A DNA stretch of 64,000 nt, taken from positions 1 through 64,000 of the forward strand of contig CAZVIH010000022.1 in the NCBI GenBank assembly GCA_964627755.1, written 5' to 3'. This document shows positions 15,683-24,068 of this stretch, in pieces (the stretch's first letter is position 1; each line of letters begins with the position of its first letter). The notes under the pieces were generated by a model. It made no database searches and was not told the origin of the DNA. It saw only the letters and a list, made by a program, of their open reading frames with translations. This stretch comes from B10-G9 sp964627755 (GTDB taxonomy: Bacteria; Chloroflexota; Anaerolineae; Anaerolineales; UBA11858). The position numbers and the translations under genes are program-made.

Positions 15683-16204
15683 ATGTACAAAGAAGATGTT
15701 ACTCTACATGGTATGAAACCAACCGGACAATTAGAACTTGGGATCGATATTGACGACTTCCTGGCAATGGTCAGCCTGGGGGGGTACCGGCACAGCGTGC
15801 AGCAGTTTCAGGTCGTTCCGAACAAGATGGAATCCTTTTGCGAGGGGATCAACTGGCGAGTTGTTCTATACCCCCACCTGCACAATGCTGTTGCACTTCC
15901 CCTTGAAATCCGGGGCGACTCGATTTTAGGAATCAAGACACCCACCTCACCCGATGTCGATATCGACCTGCAGGCCTGGGATGGGTACCGGCTTGGCGTC
16001 AGCCGGAAGCATCTCTGTTTGCGACCGACGGCTCACAAGCTGTATGTCTTCGATCTGGGCAGCACCAACGGCACCTATGTCAACGGTCTGCCGCTCGGAG
16101 GCAGCCAGGCACATGGCCTCGGTAACGGTGACGTGCTAACAATCGGCCAACTGCACATCACCGTCAGCCTGGTAGACAAGAACAAACAGGGGTTGGTTTC
16201 GTAG
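15683..16204 (+). CDS. FHA-domain protein 1
   Basis: 173 residues from the ATG at 15683 (a second ATG nine bases upstream is possible). Residues about 15-90 are not recognised. Residues about 95-170 are a forkhead-associated domain: LGVSRKHLCL (Ser-Arg-x-x-His phosphothreonine-binding loop), FDLGSTNGTYVNG, and LGNGDVLTIGQLHITV. FHA domains bind phosphothreonine and usually work with Ser/Thr kinases, none of which lies nearby. There is no membrane segment. It is clearly paralogous to the next gene along its full length. Confidence 0.88.
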   Translation: MYKEDVTLHGMKPTGQLELGIDIDDFLAMVSLGGYRHSVQQFQVVPNKMESFCEGINWRVVLYPHLHNAVALPLEIRGDSILGIKTPTSPDVDIDLQAWDGYRLGVSRKHLCLRPTAHKLYVFDLGSTNGTYVNGLPLGGSQAHGLGNGDVLTIGQLHITVSLVDKNKQGLVS

Positions 16205-16431
16205 GTATCGTTGCTATTTATTTTAGTGGTAGATTTCAGAAGGTCGAGGGTCGGCGCGGAGCCGCCCTCGTTTCTTTTTCCTGTTATCGGCCACCAGGCT
16301 GATATCCAGATCACCCACCCGGCGGTGAGAATTCGACCCTTAGCCTGATGTCCGGTCGGGTTGAACGGTTTAAGATTGAATATATTAGAACTGATTGTAT
16401 CTGTAAACCCGGATCACGGAGGGCCGTTCAA

Positions 16432-16932
16432 ATGATAATGAGAACCACCGAACACCTCGATACAACGCCTGATCTCCACCTTTGCGCGGCCACGGCTGTT
16501 TCACTGGGCAGGCTGCCCGACCAGTCCGATTTTTGGGTGGTGCCGCGTGTCAGCCTGAACAGCCCGGAGGGGCTGTACTGGCGCATCGTTCTCAGCCCGC
16601 ACCTTTCAGAACTGCCGCTGTTCCCGCTGGAGATTCGTGGGGACGTGGTGATGGGACTCCGCACCCCGGAAACCCCGGCGGTCGACATCGACCTGAAGAA
16701 GTGGAACGGCTACTACCTGGGGGTCAGCCGACGCCATCTCTGTTTCCGGCCTACCTGGAAGCGCCTCTATATCTTCGATCTGTCCAGCACCAACGGGACG
16801 TATCTCAACGGGGTGCTGCTCGGACCCAGCCGGGCGCTGCCCCTGACCGATGGCGACGTGCTGACGCTGGGGCATCTGCATATCGGGGTGAGTCTGCTGG
16901 CGCGGCCCCATATGGATATGATGCCGCAGTAG
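16432..16932 (+). CDS. FHA-domain protein 2
   Basis: 166 residues from the ATG at 16432, chosen because ACGGAGGG lies eight bases before it; the longer frame from 16348 has none. The FHA core is LGVSRRHLCF, FDLSSTNGTYLNG and LTDGDVLTLGHLHIGV. Before it both paralogues share ISPHLHN/LSPHLSE-like wording, LPLEIRGD and a VDIDL..W.GY segment, so the whole protein is duplicated, not just the domain. It lacks the first 15-20 residues of paralogue 1. It is the last GC-rich gene before the composition change. Confidence 0.88.
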   Translation: MIMRTTEHLDTTPDLHLCAATAVSLGRLPDQSDFWVVPRVSLNSPEGLYWRIVLSPHLSELPLFPLEIRGDVVMGLRTPETPAVDIDLKKWNGYYLGVSRRHLCFRPTWKRLYIFDLSSTNGTYLNGVLLGPSRALPLTDGDVLTLGHLHIGVSLLARPHMDMMPQ

Positions 16933-16959
16933 GCGGGCCAGATCAGAATGTTAAATTAT

Positions 16960-16988
16960 TTGACAAGGGATACCGCGCCCGATATACT
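16960..16988 (+). promoter_or_regulatory. Consensus promoter of the tRNA gene
   Basis: TTGACA (16960-16965), a 17-bp spacer, then TATACT (16983-16988). Predicted start is about five bases before the tRNA. The spacer includes a GC-rich stretch (CCGCGCCC). Confidence 0.85.
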
Positions 16989-16999
16989 CTGAAATCCAT

Positions 17000-17071
17000 T
17001 GCGGGGTAGAGCAGAGGCAGCTCGTCGGGCTCATAACCCGGAGGTCAGTGGTTCGAATCCACTCCCCGCTA
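17000..17071 (+). tRNA. Initiator tRNA-fMet (CAT)
   Basis: A complete cloverleaf: acceptor 17000-17006 with 17064-17070, D stem GAGC/GCTC, anticodon stem TCGGG/CCCGG with loop CTCATAA (anticodon CAT at 17032-17034), T arm AGTGG-TTCGAAT-CCACT, discriminator A at 17071, CCA not encoded. Three hallmarks make it the initiator: an unpaired 1:72 (T-T), three consecutive G-C pairs below the anticodon loop, and A11:T24 in the D stem. It sits exactly at the change of base composition. Confidence 0.95.
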
Positions 17072-17078
17072 CTTAAAA

Positions 17079-17106
17079 AAGACGCTCAACTGAGCGTCTT
17101 TTTGTT
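17079..17106. terminator. Terminator between tRNA and convergent gene
   Basis: AAAAAAGACGCTC and GAGCGTCTTTTTG form an 8-10 bp stem with A and T tracts on both sides, so it can stop transcription from either direction. Confidence 0.88.
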
Positions 17107-17107
17107 A

Positions 17108-17596
17108 TTAATTTTTCTCTCGCTTATAGCGGATAAATAGAATTATCAAAAATACTGGCAGTAGAAAATCCCAATAGACGATAATTCCGGTATTACTGGG
17201 GGAAAAATTACCATGATTGAGCATATCCAGGATGTGTGTTAGTCCTGCACCCCACATAAAAGTAGATTTGGCTATGATAATCGGAAACCAGAACGATTTG
17301 ATCCAGAATTCCCAAAAACCTACGATACCTATGCCAATTGCAGCAAAAGCCAGTTCCATTTGAAAACCGCTGTTCAGGGGTCAGCCGATCCCGGAAGCAA
17401 CTTCATCTGCGTAAATGATGTGCCCAAATAGGCTGCTGATAACGGAAAACCAGCCCGCCAGCCCAATGATGTAGATCCACAATGGATTCAGTCCTTTTTT
17501 ACTGCGTTTGGCCAGGAGATGGGCCATGACAGAGATCAGAATAACCAGAATCTGGATGTAGATATTTAAACCTGATATTTCAAAAAAAACACTCAC
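17108..17596 (-). pseudogene. Small polytopic membrane protein split by an in-frame TGA
   Basis: Two short frames (17381-17596 and 17108-17359) lie in the same phase. Joined across a TGA (17381-17383 on the minus strand) they read as one 162-residue protein with about four hydrophobic segments: IYIQILVILISVMAHLLA, LNPLWIYIIGLAGWFSVI, LAFAAIGIGIVGFW and IVYWDFLLPVFLIILF. The stop sits in GIG-stop-PLNS where related proteins have GIGWP-like wording, so a Trp codon TGG has probably become TGA. The joined protein resembles DUF6790-type membrane proteins (moderate confidence). It lies downstream of metF in the same direction. Confidence 0.7.
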
Positions 17597-17622
17597 TATT
17601 AGTTCTTGTTTTACTTATTTCA

Positions 17623-18570
17623 TCAGATGATTGGTCTGGGTAATAAGGCGGCCTGAGACACGATATCCGCAACAAGTTCTTCCTGGCGGTAAGCCATGAT
17701 ATGGATCCCGGCAACACCTTCAATATCCCGGATCTGCTCTATCAATTCAATACAGATCTTTTCCCCCTCTTCCTGTTGTTTTTCTTTAGTGGTCTTTTTT
17801 AAGCGATTGACTATCTTGTCAGGAATGACCACCCCGGGGACTTTTGAACGTAAAAATTCTGCCGCACCGGCTGATTTTAGCGGACCAATACCGGCCAGGA
17901 TAAAAGCCTGTTTATCTAACCCTAAATCTCGTACCTGATGCATATATTCTCTGAACCGCGGAAGATCAAAACAATACTGGGTCTGGATGAATTGGGCTCC
18001 GGCGGCGATCTTTTTGGCTAGCCGTTGGGGCCGCCATTCATAAGGCGGTACAAAAGGATTGGCCGCGGCTCCCAGAAAGAAACAGGGCGGCGTAGTGATC
18101 TTGCGGCCGCTGAGGAATGTGGCCTGATCCCGCATGGTTCGGGCAGTACGCAAGAGCTGGATGGAATCGAAATCAAAGACACGCTTGGCTTCGGGTTGGT
18201 CCCCTGAGCTGACATCGTCGCCGGTCAAGCATAACACGTTCAGCACGCCCATGGCGGCCGCCCCCAGTATATCTCCCTGGATGGCTATCCGGTTTCGATC
18301 TCTACATGTAACTTGATAGACAGGTTCATACCCGGCTCTGGTTAAGAGAGCGCACATGGCTACGCTGGATATGTGGCAGTTGGCCCCGGAGGCGTCCACG
18401 GCATTGATACCATCACAAACTTCTGCCAGAACCCCGGCAGCCCGGTAGACATCCTCGGGATCTGCGCTGTCAGGCGGGTTCAGCTCTGCGGTAACCGCAA
18501 AATGACCTGCTCTTAATATTTCTTCCAGACGGCTGCAAGAGGGATTGAATTCTTTAGTCACGAGGTCCAT
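17623..18570 (-). CDS. metF: Methylenetetrahydrofolate reductase, catalytic subunit
   Basis: 315 residues. Reduces 5,10-methylene-THF to 5-methyl-THF for methionine synthesis or C1 metabolism. Family features are FAVTAELNPP at the N-terminus (catalytic Glu in the barrel), NCHISSVAMCALL, QVTCRDRNRIAIQGDILGA (the T-C-R-D-x-N segment), LNVLCLTGDD, FIQTQYCFDL and the closing GIHIMAYRQEE. Length is normal. The start overlaps the metV gene end by 17 bases, so the two are co-expressed. Confidence 0.93.
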   Translation of the reverse strand: MDLVTKEFNPSCSRLEEILRAGHFAVTAELNPPDSADPEDVYRAAGVLAEVCDGINAVDASGANCHISSVAMCALLTRAGYEPVYQVTCRDRNRIAIQGDILGAAAMGVLNVLCLTGDDVSSGDQPEAKRVFDFDSIQLLRTARTMRDQATFLSGRKITTPPCFFLGAAANPFVPPYEWRPQRLAKKIAAGAQFIQTQYCFDLPRFREYMHQVRDLGLDKQAFILAGIGPLKSAGAAEFLRSKVPGVVIPDKIVNRLKKTTKEKQQEEGEKICIELIEQIRDIEGVAGIHIMAYRQEELVADIVSQAALLPRPII

Positions 18571-19069
18571 CCTTGATGAAATTTACCGGGATGTCCTTGG
18601 TGTCTCCCCAACCCTTTGGTATTTTTGTGTCAATGCCATGGAACATATTGATCCAGGACGATGAGCCTTTAAGTTGATTGTTCATGGGGGGCTGCAGAGA
18701 AGCGAACTGATGTCCATATAAGGGCATTTTCAAAGATCGATGATAAGCTTCCACCCAAACACACACCATCTCGGGCTTTACTTCGCAATTTCCATTTGAG
18801 CGCACACCACCGCAAGGACCGTTTCTCAGGTGTTTAGGGCAGTTAAGGGGGCAGGTCATCCCGGTGCTGTGCAGGATACATTGACCGCACATTTTGCAAT
18901 TGAAAACTGCACCCTTACCAAGCTTTTCGACAGCGATCACCAGCGGTTCACTGAAACCACCGGGTTTGAACCACTTTTTCAGCGGTGATAATCCTTCTTC
19001 AAGGAGATCGTATAGGATTTCTAGGAAATGGGGAAATTGCTGCAGCCATCGAAACATAAACACACTCAA
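18554..19069 (-). CDS. MetV-like zinc/Cys-rich partner of MetF (MTHFR_C)
   Basis: 171 residues. The centre carries the Cys-rich MTHFR_C signature, CKMCGQCILHSTGMTCPLNC then GPCGGV and C..KPEMVCVW. In acetogens and other anaerobes this MetV subunit pairs with MetF and is needed for activity with ferredoxin or another electron carrier in place of NADH alone. Here it is the first gene, overlapping metF. No hydrogenase, Rnf or electron-bifurcating gene is adjacent, so the electron donor is open. Confidence 0.88.
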   Translation of the reverse strand: MSVFMFRWLQQFPHFLEILYDLLEEGLSPLKKWFKPGGFSEPLVIAVEKLGKGAVFNCKMCGQCILHSTGMTCPLNCPKHLRNGPCGGVRSNGNCEVKPEMVCVWVEAYHRSLKMPLYGHQFASLQPPMNNQLKGSSSWINMFHGIDTKIPKGWGDTKDIPVNFIKDGPRD

Positions 19070-19290
19070 CCTTTAAGAATGAATAAGAATCCCACAAACT
19101 GGATGGGGGATGCAAATCTGTTATTTTTTATTTCTAACTATACCAGATGTTTTATGTGGTTGGACTGCCCCCATTAACCGGGAAAACTTTCTGGGTTGTT
19201 GCTGTTTTATGAATTTGTAGAAATTTTAATATTTTTTTAATTTTCTATTTATGTAGTTTTAACATTACTATCATATATTTTTACTAGACG

Positions 19291-19320
19291 ATTTACATCA
19301 CTTGTAAATAAAAGGAGGTA
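19291..19320 (+). promoter_or_regulatory. Inverted repeat plus strong ribosome site before hsp20
   Basis: ATTTACA-N5-TGTAAAT (19291-19309) sits directly before AAAGGAGGT (19311-19319). It is not a CIRCE element. It could be an operator or a leader stem that hides the ribosome site at low temperature. The latter is speculative because the pairing does not cover the Shine-Dalgarno. Confidence 0.35.
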
Positions 19321-19326
19321 CATGCT

Positions 19327-19764
19327 ATGTATAGAAGAATGCGAATGCCAACACTATGGCGTGAAATGGATCAGCTCCAGCGGGAGATGAACCGCCTCAT
19401 GGAATCATCTCTTCGCCCCGGCTCATTTTCGCCTGCAGGTTTTCCGGCAGTGAATATCTGGGCCAGTGAAGATCGACAAGTGGTAACTGCGGAGCTTCCC
19501 GGGTTGAAAGCTAGTGATATTGATATTAACATCACAGCTGACCAGCTGGTCCTAACTGGCACCAGGACCAAAGAGGAGATCAAGGGGGAGACCCAACTTC
19601 ACAGGAATGAACGCAGTTTTGGAAAATTCACCCGCTCCATACAGTTGCCATTCATGGTAGATACCAATCAAGTTGAAGCAACGATCAAAGATGGGATTCT
19701 GGAGATCTCTCTGGTTAGGGCCGAATCGGATAAACCCAGGAAGATATCGGTAAAAACAGCCTGA
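19327..19764 (+). CDS. hsp20: Hsp20 small heat-shock protein 1
   Basis: 145 residues, ATG at 19327 after AAAGGAGGT. Alpha-crystallin domain about residues 37-145: FPAVNIWASEDRQVVTAELP, IDINITADQLVLTG, a RNERSFGKFTRSIQLP strand and the closing ATIKDGILEISL. The N-terminal helix (TLWREMDQLQREMNRLM) is the oligomerisation arm. An ATP-independent chaperone that holds unfolding proteins in the cytoplasm. The second Hsp20 gene follows 34 bases later. Confidence 0.95.
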   Translation: MYRRMRMPTLWREMDQLQREMNRLMESSLRPGSFSPAGFPAVNIWASEDRQVVTAELPGLKASDIDINITADQLVLTGTRTKEEIKGETQLHRNERSFGKFTRSIQLPFMVDTNQVEATIKDGILEISLVRAESDKPRKISVKTA

Positions 19765-19798
19765 TTGGGTGTTATTGATCGATAAGGAGGATACGATT

Positions 19799-20212
19799 AT
19801 GACAAAAAAAGAACAGAAAGAGATACAGGTAACTGACCAGGAAATGGCAAAAGTGGAAGATCAAGAGCGCACCCGGGAGCGGAGGGTTTTCATTCCGAAA
19901 ACTGATATATATGAGACCGAAAAGGCAATCGTTCTGATCGCTGATCTTCCCGGTGTAGATCCGGGGTCTGTGGATATTACTCTTGAAAAGAACATCCTCA
20001 CCATTGATGGGTATGCCAACCTCGGAGAACAGCCCGGATTATCTATCAACTACAGTGAGTACATGCCAGGCGATTTCCACAGGGAGTTCCGCCTGACAGA
20101 AGAGATTAACCGGGATAAGATTGAGGCCAGTGTTTCAAATGGTATTCTGAATTTGACTTTACCCAAGGCCGAAGAAGCTCAGGTGAAGAAGATACCGATA
20201 AAAACTGGTTAA
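19799..20212 (+). CDS. hsp20: Hsp20 small heat-shock protein 2
   Basis: 137 residues from the ATG at 19799, chosen for AAGGAGG ten bases upstream. It has the same crystallin core (IYETEKAIVLIADLPGVDPG, NILTIDGYA, FRLTEEINRDKIEASVSNG, LNLTLPKAEE). The N-terminal 40 residues are charged and lack the hydrophobic arm of the first protein, so the pair may form mixed oligomers. The gene ends at a terminator. Confidence 0.95.
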   Translation: MTKKEQKEIQVTDQEMAKVEDQERTRERRVFIPKTDIYETEKAIVLIADLPGVDPGSVDITLEKNILTIDGYANLGEQPGLSINYSEYMPGDFHREFRLTEEINRDKIEASVSNGILNLTLPKAEEAQVKKIPIKTG

Positions 20213-20223
20213 AAAGAGTACAA

Positions 20224-20256
20224 GGGCGCCCGAAATCAACGGGCGCTCTTTATTTA
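20224..20256 (+). terminator. Terminator of the hsp20 pair
   Basis: GGCGCCCG (20225-20232) pairs with CGGGCGCT (20240-20247), followed by CTTTATTT. It also precedes the convergent end of the ABC permease gene. Confidence 0.8.
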
Positions 20257-20267
20257 ACGTTACTGTA

Positions 20268-21383
20268 TTATCCCAGGTTTCGTATTTTTTTGGCTGCAAA
20301 GAAACTACCAAATAAGATCGCTATACCAGCAAAACCAGCCAGTTTTCCAAGCACAGAATAAAAATCTAATGGCCAGGTATGAAATAGTACCAGGTCGCGG
20401 ATAGGATCTACAGCATATGTATTGGGGAAGAGCCAGGCAATCCAGGTGACAGCGTCCTGATTGGCTCGGACCATCGACAGACCTCCCCCGATAAAAAAGA
20501 TGATCATTGCCCCCAGCACAGAACCTACTGCTCCGGCCATATAGTTCCTGGCGATCAACCCGATGGCCAAAGCTATCTGGATCCAGAATATCCCAACCAA
20601 ACCAGTCAGAAGCCAGACTGCGGCGAGATAACCCCCGGGCCAAAATCCCAACCAGAGCCGAATGATCACCAGAAATAGGGTTCCGGTGATCAGCCCAAAC
20701 ATAGTGGCCAATACAGTCTTTGGTACCAATACCCAGGCTAGTGAACGCGGGGAAAGGCCCATTTCTAGGATGATCTTGCCCATCTGAGCTTTATAGGTCA
20801 GGATGAACATGTTGAAGACTCCCCCTAATGTAACCGAAAGAAGCACGATCCCGATGGATATGATCGAGACCCAATCTACCATTTCCGGGAGAGGATATTG
20901 TTCGGCCCTTTCCAATGGCGGGCCAGGTATACCGATCTTTTGGTAAAAAGCCCAGATTATCTCGGCTGAGTAGATGCGGTGATTCTTGGCCCGGTCATCG
21001 TTATAGTTCATAAAATGCATTTCAATTTCTGGGTTTTTTCCGAGGCTGATCCTTTCAGAAAAATCTTCCGGGATGATCCAGATGCCTTCAATGCGGTATT
21101 CCTGGAAGGCTTTCCAGGCCTGGCTTTCTGATAAGGGCCTGACCTCGTAATAGGGTTGATTATCCAGAGGTGAGATCACGCCATCAAAAGTATCAATCAG
21201 TGTTTGTCCGTATTGGCCCTGGTCATTATTGACCACTGCAATCGGGAAGGATAAACGACCGCCAAATAACAAGGCAAAAGCGATCAATATAAAGAGGCAG
21301 GGGATAATACCGCCCATGGCAGTGATGGGGTCGTGTCTCCAGACGTTAAACTCTGTTTTGAATAAAATCCATAAACGCCGCAT
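20268..21383 (-). CDS. ABC-2 type exporter permease
   Basis: 371 residues. One N-terminal membrane helix (MGGIIPCLFILIAFALLFGG) is followed by a large external domain (about 50-165), then five helices: SIISIGIVLLSVTLGGVF, VLATMFGLITGTLFLVII, AAVWLLTGLVGIFWIQI, AVGSVLGAMIIFFIGGG and VLGKLAGFAGIAILFG. This is the ABC2_membrane_3 (YhgE/DrrB-like) layout. Last gene of the tetR-ATPase-permease-permease operon, three bases after the previous gene. Exports drugs or lipids; substrate unknown. Confidence 0.88.
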   Translation of the reverse strand: MRRLWILFKTEFNVWRHDPITAMGGIIPCLFILIAFALLFGGRLSFPIAVVNNDQGQYGQTLIDTFDGVISPLDNQPYYEVRPLSESQAWKAFQEYRIEGIWIIPEDFSERISLGKNPEIEMHFMNYNDDRAKNHRIYSAEIIWAFYQKIGIPGPPLERAEQYPLPEMVDWVSIISIGIVLLSVTLGGVFNMFILTYKAQMGKIILEMGLSPRSLAWVLVPKTVLATMFGLITGTLFLVIIRLWLGFWPGGYLAAVWLLTGLVGIFWIQIALAIGLIARNYMAGAVGSVLGAMIIFFIGGGLSMVRANQDAVTWIAWLFPNTYAVDPIRDLVLFHTWPLDFYSVLGKLAGFAGIAILFGSFFAAKKIRNLG

Positions 21384-21386
21384 AGG

Positions 21387-22451
21387 TCACCTTTCTTTTG
21401 CCAGCACCCGATCTTTATAAACAAGGATTACTACAATTAGAAGGGTAATGGTGTACCCGGACAGCTGCAGTTTCGCTCCCAGGGGATGGGCTGCAACCTG
21501 TTTGCTGAAATAAAAGTAAGGAAATAACATCTCTATTACCGGAGTGTTAGGGATCAATCGGCTGATTTTCTCGAAAAGAGGTGAAAACCCTGCCGCAAGT
21601 CCAAAACCGCTACCGATCAACCAGAATGCAAAAGCGCTGGCAAGGGCTATTAAAAATGATGGCAGGGAGCTTTGTGTGATCATTCCTGCGATCAGGCCAA
21701 TACATGAGGCTATCAGAATGAGTGGCATCAGGATTGCGAGGACGGCTAGAAATGAGCTTGACCAGACTCCAGTGATCAGTCCCAAGGCCACATAAAGAAT
21801 AACTACAGCTGTCAGGGCTGTGATCATCAGGCGGGTGAGTTTAGCAGTCAGGATCGCTAAGAAAGAGGTAGGGCTGAGCCGATAAGCCAGGATGGTGCCG
21901 CTCTCAAATTCCTGGGCCATGACATATCCACCGATCATGGCTGCGGCCAAATACGCTGCCAGCGGGATCATGGCCATGCCAAAATATACCGTATAGGGAA
22001 TATCATTCGGGAGCCAGGGGTATTCCTGAACGGTTATGCCCTGATCTCCCAGTTCGTTATTCCAGAGGACCAGCAGGGCAGCGGTCAGGCGGTTGCGCAG
22101 GTTCTTGACCAGGTTGCTGTCAATATAGCCATAACGCTGGAGCGCTGTTGGTTTTCCATCGACTTCAATGATCTCAATAACCTGACGGTGACCTGGGGAT
22201 GCCTCCTCCACCAGGATGGGTTCTATATAATCAGGGCCAATGGGTGATCCCACCTCTTTTGCAGCGGCTATAAAATCATTCCCGATCGCAGAAGCGGGAT
22301 TCACGATCCTCATTTCGAAGGTGGGCACAACCATGATTGTCGACATCAAAATATACATTAGCGTGGGCTGGATGATCGCTATCAGGTGCACAATTGGCGC
22401 TGTTAGGAAGAGTTTAAATTCGTTTTGAAGAAGCAGAAAAAATCTTCTCAT
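21387..22451 (-). CDS. ABC-2 type exporter permease
   Basis: 354 residues, same architecture as its neighbour: an N-terminal helix (VHLIAIIQPTLMYILMST), an external domain (about 50-165) and five C-terminal helices including MAMIPLAAYLAAAMIGGYVM, ALTAVVILYVALGLITGV, VLAILMPLILIASCIGLI and LSGYTITLLIVVILVY. It would form a heterodimer with the other permease under one ATPase. Spacing to both neighbours is three bases. Confidence 0.87.
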   Translation of the reverse strand: MRRFFLLLQNEFKLFLTAPIVHLIAIIQPTLMYILMSTIMVVPTFEMRIVNPASAIGNDFIAAAKEVGSPIGPDYIEPILVEEASPGHRQVIEIIEVDGKPTALQRYGYIDSNLVKNLRNRLTAALLVLWNNELGDQGITVQEYPWLPNDIPYTVYFGMAMIPLAAYLAAAMIGGYVMAQEFESGTILAYRLSPTSFLAILTAKLTRLMITALTAVVILYVALGLITGVWSSSFLAVLAILMPLILIASCIGLIAGMITQSSLPSFLIALASAFAFWLIGSGFGLAAGFSPLFEKISRLIPNTPVIEMLFPYFYFSKQVAAHPLGAKLQLSGYTITLLIVVILVYKDRVLAKER

Positions 22452-22454
22452 AGT

Positions 22455-23393
22455 TCACTCCCGCAGCGCCCGGCCAGTATGGAAGAGAAATACATCATCC
22501 AGGGAGGGGCGGGCGATCAGGATCGAGTTTAACTGATGATCGGCAGTGATGGTATTGATCAGGTCAGCAGTTTTAACATCGGCCCCTTGCATTTCAAAGC
22601 GGAGACCATCTGGCTCTGGGCGGGTCATATGCTGGATTTCATACCCGGTAAAGAGTTTTTCCGGATTTCTTATAATTGGGGATGTGTGAATCGAAACCAC
22701 ATCATACTTCATTGCAGCCTTCAGGTTTTCCGGAGTGTCCAGAGCGATAGCTTTTCCGTGATCGATGATAGTTAATCTGTCACATAAGGTATCTGCTTCC
22801 ACCATGTTGTTAGTGGAGATCACAAAGGTCTTTCCGGTTTCCCGCTGCTGTTGAATATGTTCCCAGAGGGCAAACCTACCCTGGACATCCACCCCCAGAG
22901 TGGGTTCGTCAAAGAAGATAACATCTGGGTCGTGAAGCAGCGCTCGAGCAAGGGCCAGGCGCCTCTTCATCCCTCCCGAGAAGGTTCTGACCGGGTCCTT
23001 TCTGCGCTGCCAGAGATTGGTGAAATTCAGCAGTTCTTCCATACGATCTTTGACAGAGCCTAAATCCGGGCAGTATAATGCAGCGTGATGCCAGAGATTG
23101 TCGATAGCACTTAGATCCTGGTACAGATTTGTTTCCTGGGGAACGTATCCCACCTTGTGATATACCTGCCGTGTCTGTGTGTTGATATCAAAATCCAACA
23201 CCCGGATCTCCCCGTGGTGGGCTTTCAGTAAACCCAGGATCAGGTTGATGGTGGTGGTTTTTCCGGCGCCGTTTGGTCCCAATAATCCAAAAATCTCACC
23301 CTGTCCCACCATAAATGACAGATCATCCACTGCAACCAAGCTGCCAAAATTGCGAGTGACGGATTTGACTTCAATTGCGTTTTCATGTGCCAT
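22455..23393 (-). CDS. ABC-2 exporter ATP-binding protein
   Basis: 312 residues. Walker A is GLLGPNGAGKTTTIN, Q-loop GYVPQETNLY, signature FSGGMKRRLALARAL, Walker B VIFFDEPTLGVD, H-loop region near FVISTNNMV; the usual His is Asn in this stretch (STNNM). The C-terminal 90 residues are the accessory domain common in CcmA/DrrA-type ATPases. Drives the two adjacent permeases. The H-loop His to Asn change is worth checking by alignment. Confidence 0.9.
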   Translation of the reverse strand: MAHENAIEVKSVTRNFGSLVAVDDLSFMVGQGEIFGLLGPNGAGKTTTINLILGLLKAHHGEIRVLDFDINTQTRQVYHKVGYVPQETNLYQDLSAIDNLWHHAALYCPDLGSVKDRMEELLNFTNLWQRRKDPVRTFSGGMKRRLALARALLHDPDVIFFDEPTLGVDVQGRFALWEHIQQQRETGKTFVISTNNMVEADTLCDRLTIIDHGKAIALDTPENLKAAMKYDVVSIHTSPIIRNPEKLFTGYEIQHMTRPEPDGLRFEMQGADVKTADLINTITADHQLNSILIARPSLDDVFLFHTGRALRE

Positions 23394-23396
23394 TTT

Positions 23397-24008
23397 TTAC
23401 TCCTCAACCATAAGCGTGCCGCGTACAAAAAGATCAACAAACTGGCCCACAATTTCATCGGGAGTTACTTCTGGCTGGAGGCTGTCCAGAAGAAATCCCT
23501 GCAAGACGGTATAGGAAAAGAACATACCTAAAAAAGCCTGGGCTAAAAGTTCCGGATGCCCCTGCTGGATCTTTTTGTTTTCCATCAGGTTTTGGAAGTA
23601 GCGAGCCAGCATCTGGCGAAGCTGGCGAGGATTTTCCGCTACAACCTCCCGGAATTCAGGGAAGTGCCCTGCCTCACAGATAGCCATCCGTATGGCATCA
23701 TTCCTTTCTGTCATCACTGTTAACATCATTTTTCCGATCAACAGCAGATCTTGCCTGTAATCCCCGCTGAGGCGATTTTCCAGATTCCCCGCGATGGCCA
23801 TTCCCCCGAACTGATTCATGATCTCCCTGGCCAGGTTTTCCTTGTTGCCAAAATGGCGGAAGATTGTAACTTCATTTACCCCAGCGGTTTTTGCAATGGC
23901 CCGGGTAGTGGTGCCAGAATAACCCTTGCTGGCAAATAAATCTGAGGCAGCCTGCATGATCCTGGTTCGGGTGTCCTTTGGAATTGAGTTAGTAGGTTTA
24001 GGTTTCAT
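23397..24008 (-). CDS. TetR-family repressor of the ABC-2 operon
   Basis: 203 residues. N-terminal TetR HTH: RIMQAASDLFASKGYSGTTT, RAIAKTAGVNEVTIFRHFGN, KENLAREIM. The helical C-terminal ligand domain has a TetR_C-like LAQAFLGMFFSYTVLQGFL helix. First gene of the operon, so it very likely represses its own promoter, where a matching palindrome is present (24021-24040). Substrate sensed is probably exported by the downstream ABC system. Confidence 0.92.
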   Translation of the reverse strand: MKPKPTNSIPKDTRTRIMQAASDLFASKGYSGTTTRAIAKTAGVNEVTIFRHFGNKENLAREIMNQFGGMAIAGNLENRLSGDYRQDLLLIGKMMLTVMTERNDAIRMAICEAGHFPEFREVVAENPRQLRQMLARYFQNLMENKKIQQGHPELLAQAFLGMFFSYTVLQGFLLDSLQPEVTPDEIVGQFVDLFVRGTLMVEE

Positions 24009-24020
24009 GGGTCCCTGAGT

Positions 24021-24068
24021 GTAAGTAAGTACTTGCTTGTATTATCCATATTTCAGATTGTTTGTCAA
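24021..24068 (-). promoter_or_regulatory. Promoter and operator of the tetR-ABC operon
   Basis: On the minus strand, TTGACA (complement of 24063-24068), an 18-bp spacer and TAATAC (complement of 24039-24044). Overlapping the start site is the palindrome AAGTAAGT-ACTTGCTT (24023-24038, seven of eight pairs). Placement fits autorepression by the first gene. Confidence 0.75.

Noticed and set aside
17381..17383. TGA read as Trp by an alternative genetic code
   Set aside because: Several genes in both halves end in TGA (for example the capsid and FeoA genes), and Trp is encoded by TGG elsewhere.
19261..19326. CIRCE element before hsp20
   Set aside because: The TTAGCACTC-N9-GAGTGCTAA sequence is absent; only a short unrelated inverted repeat is present.
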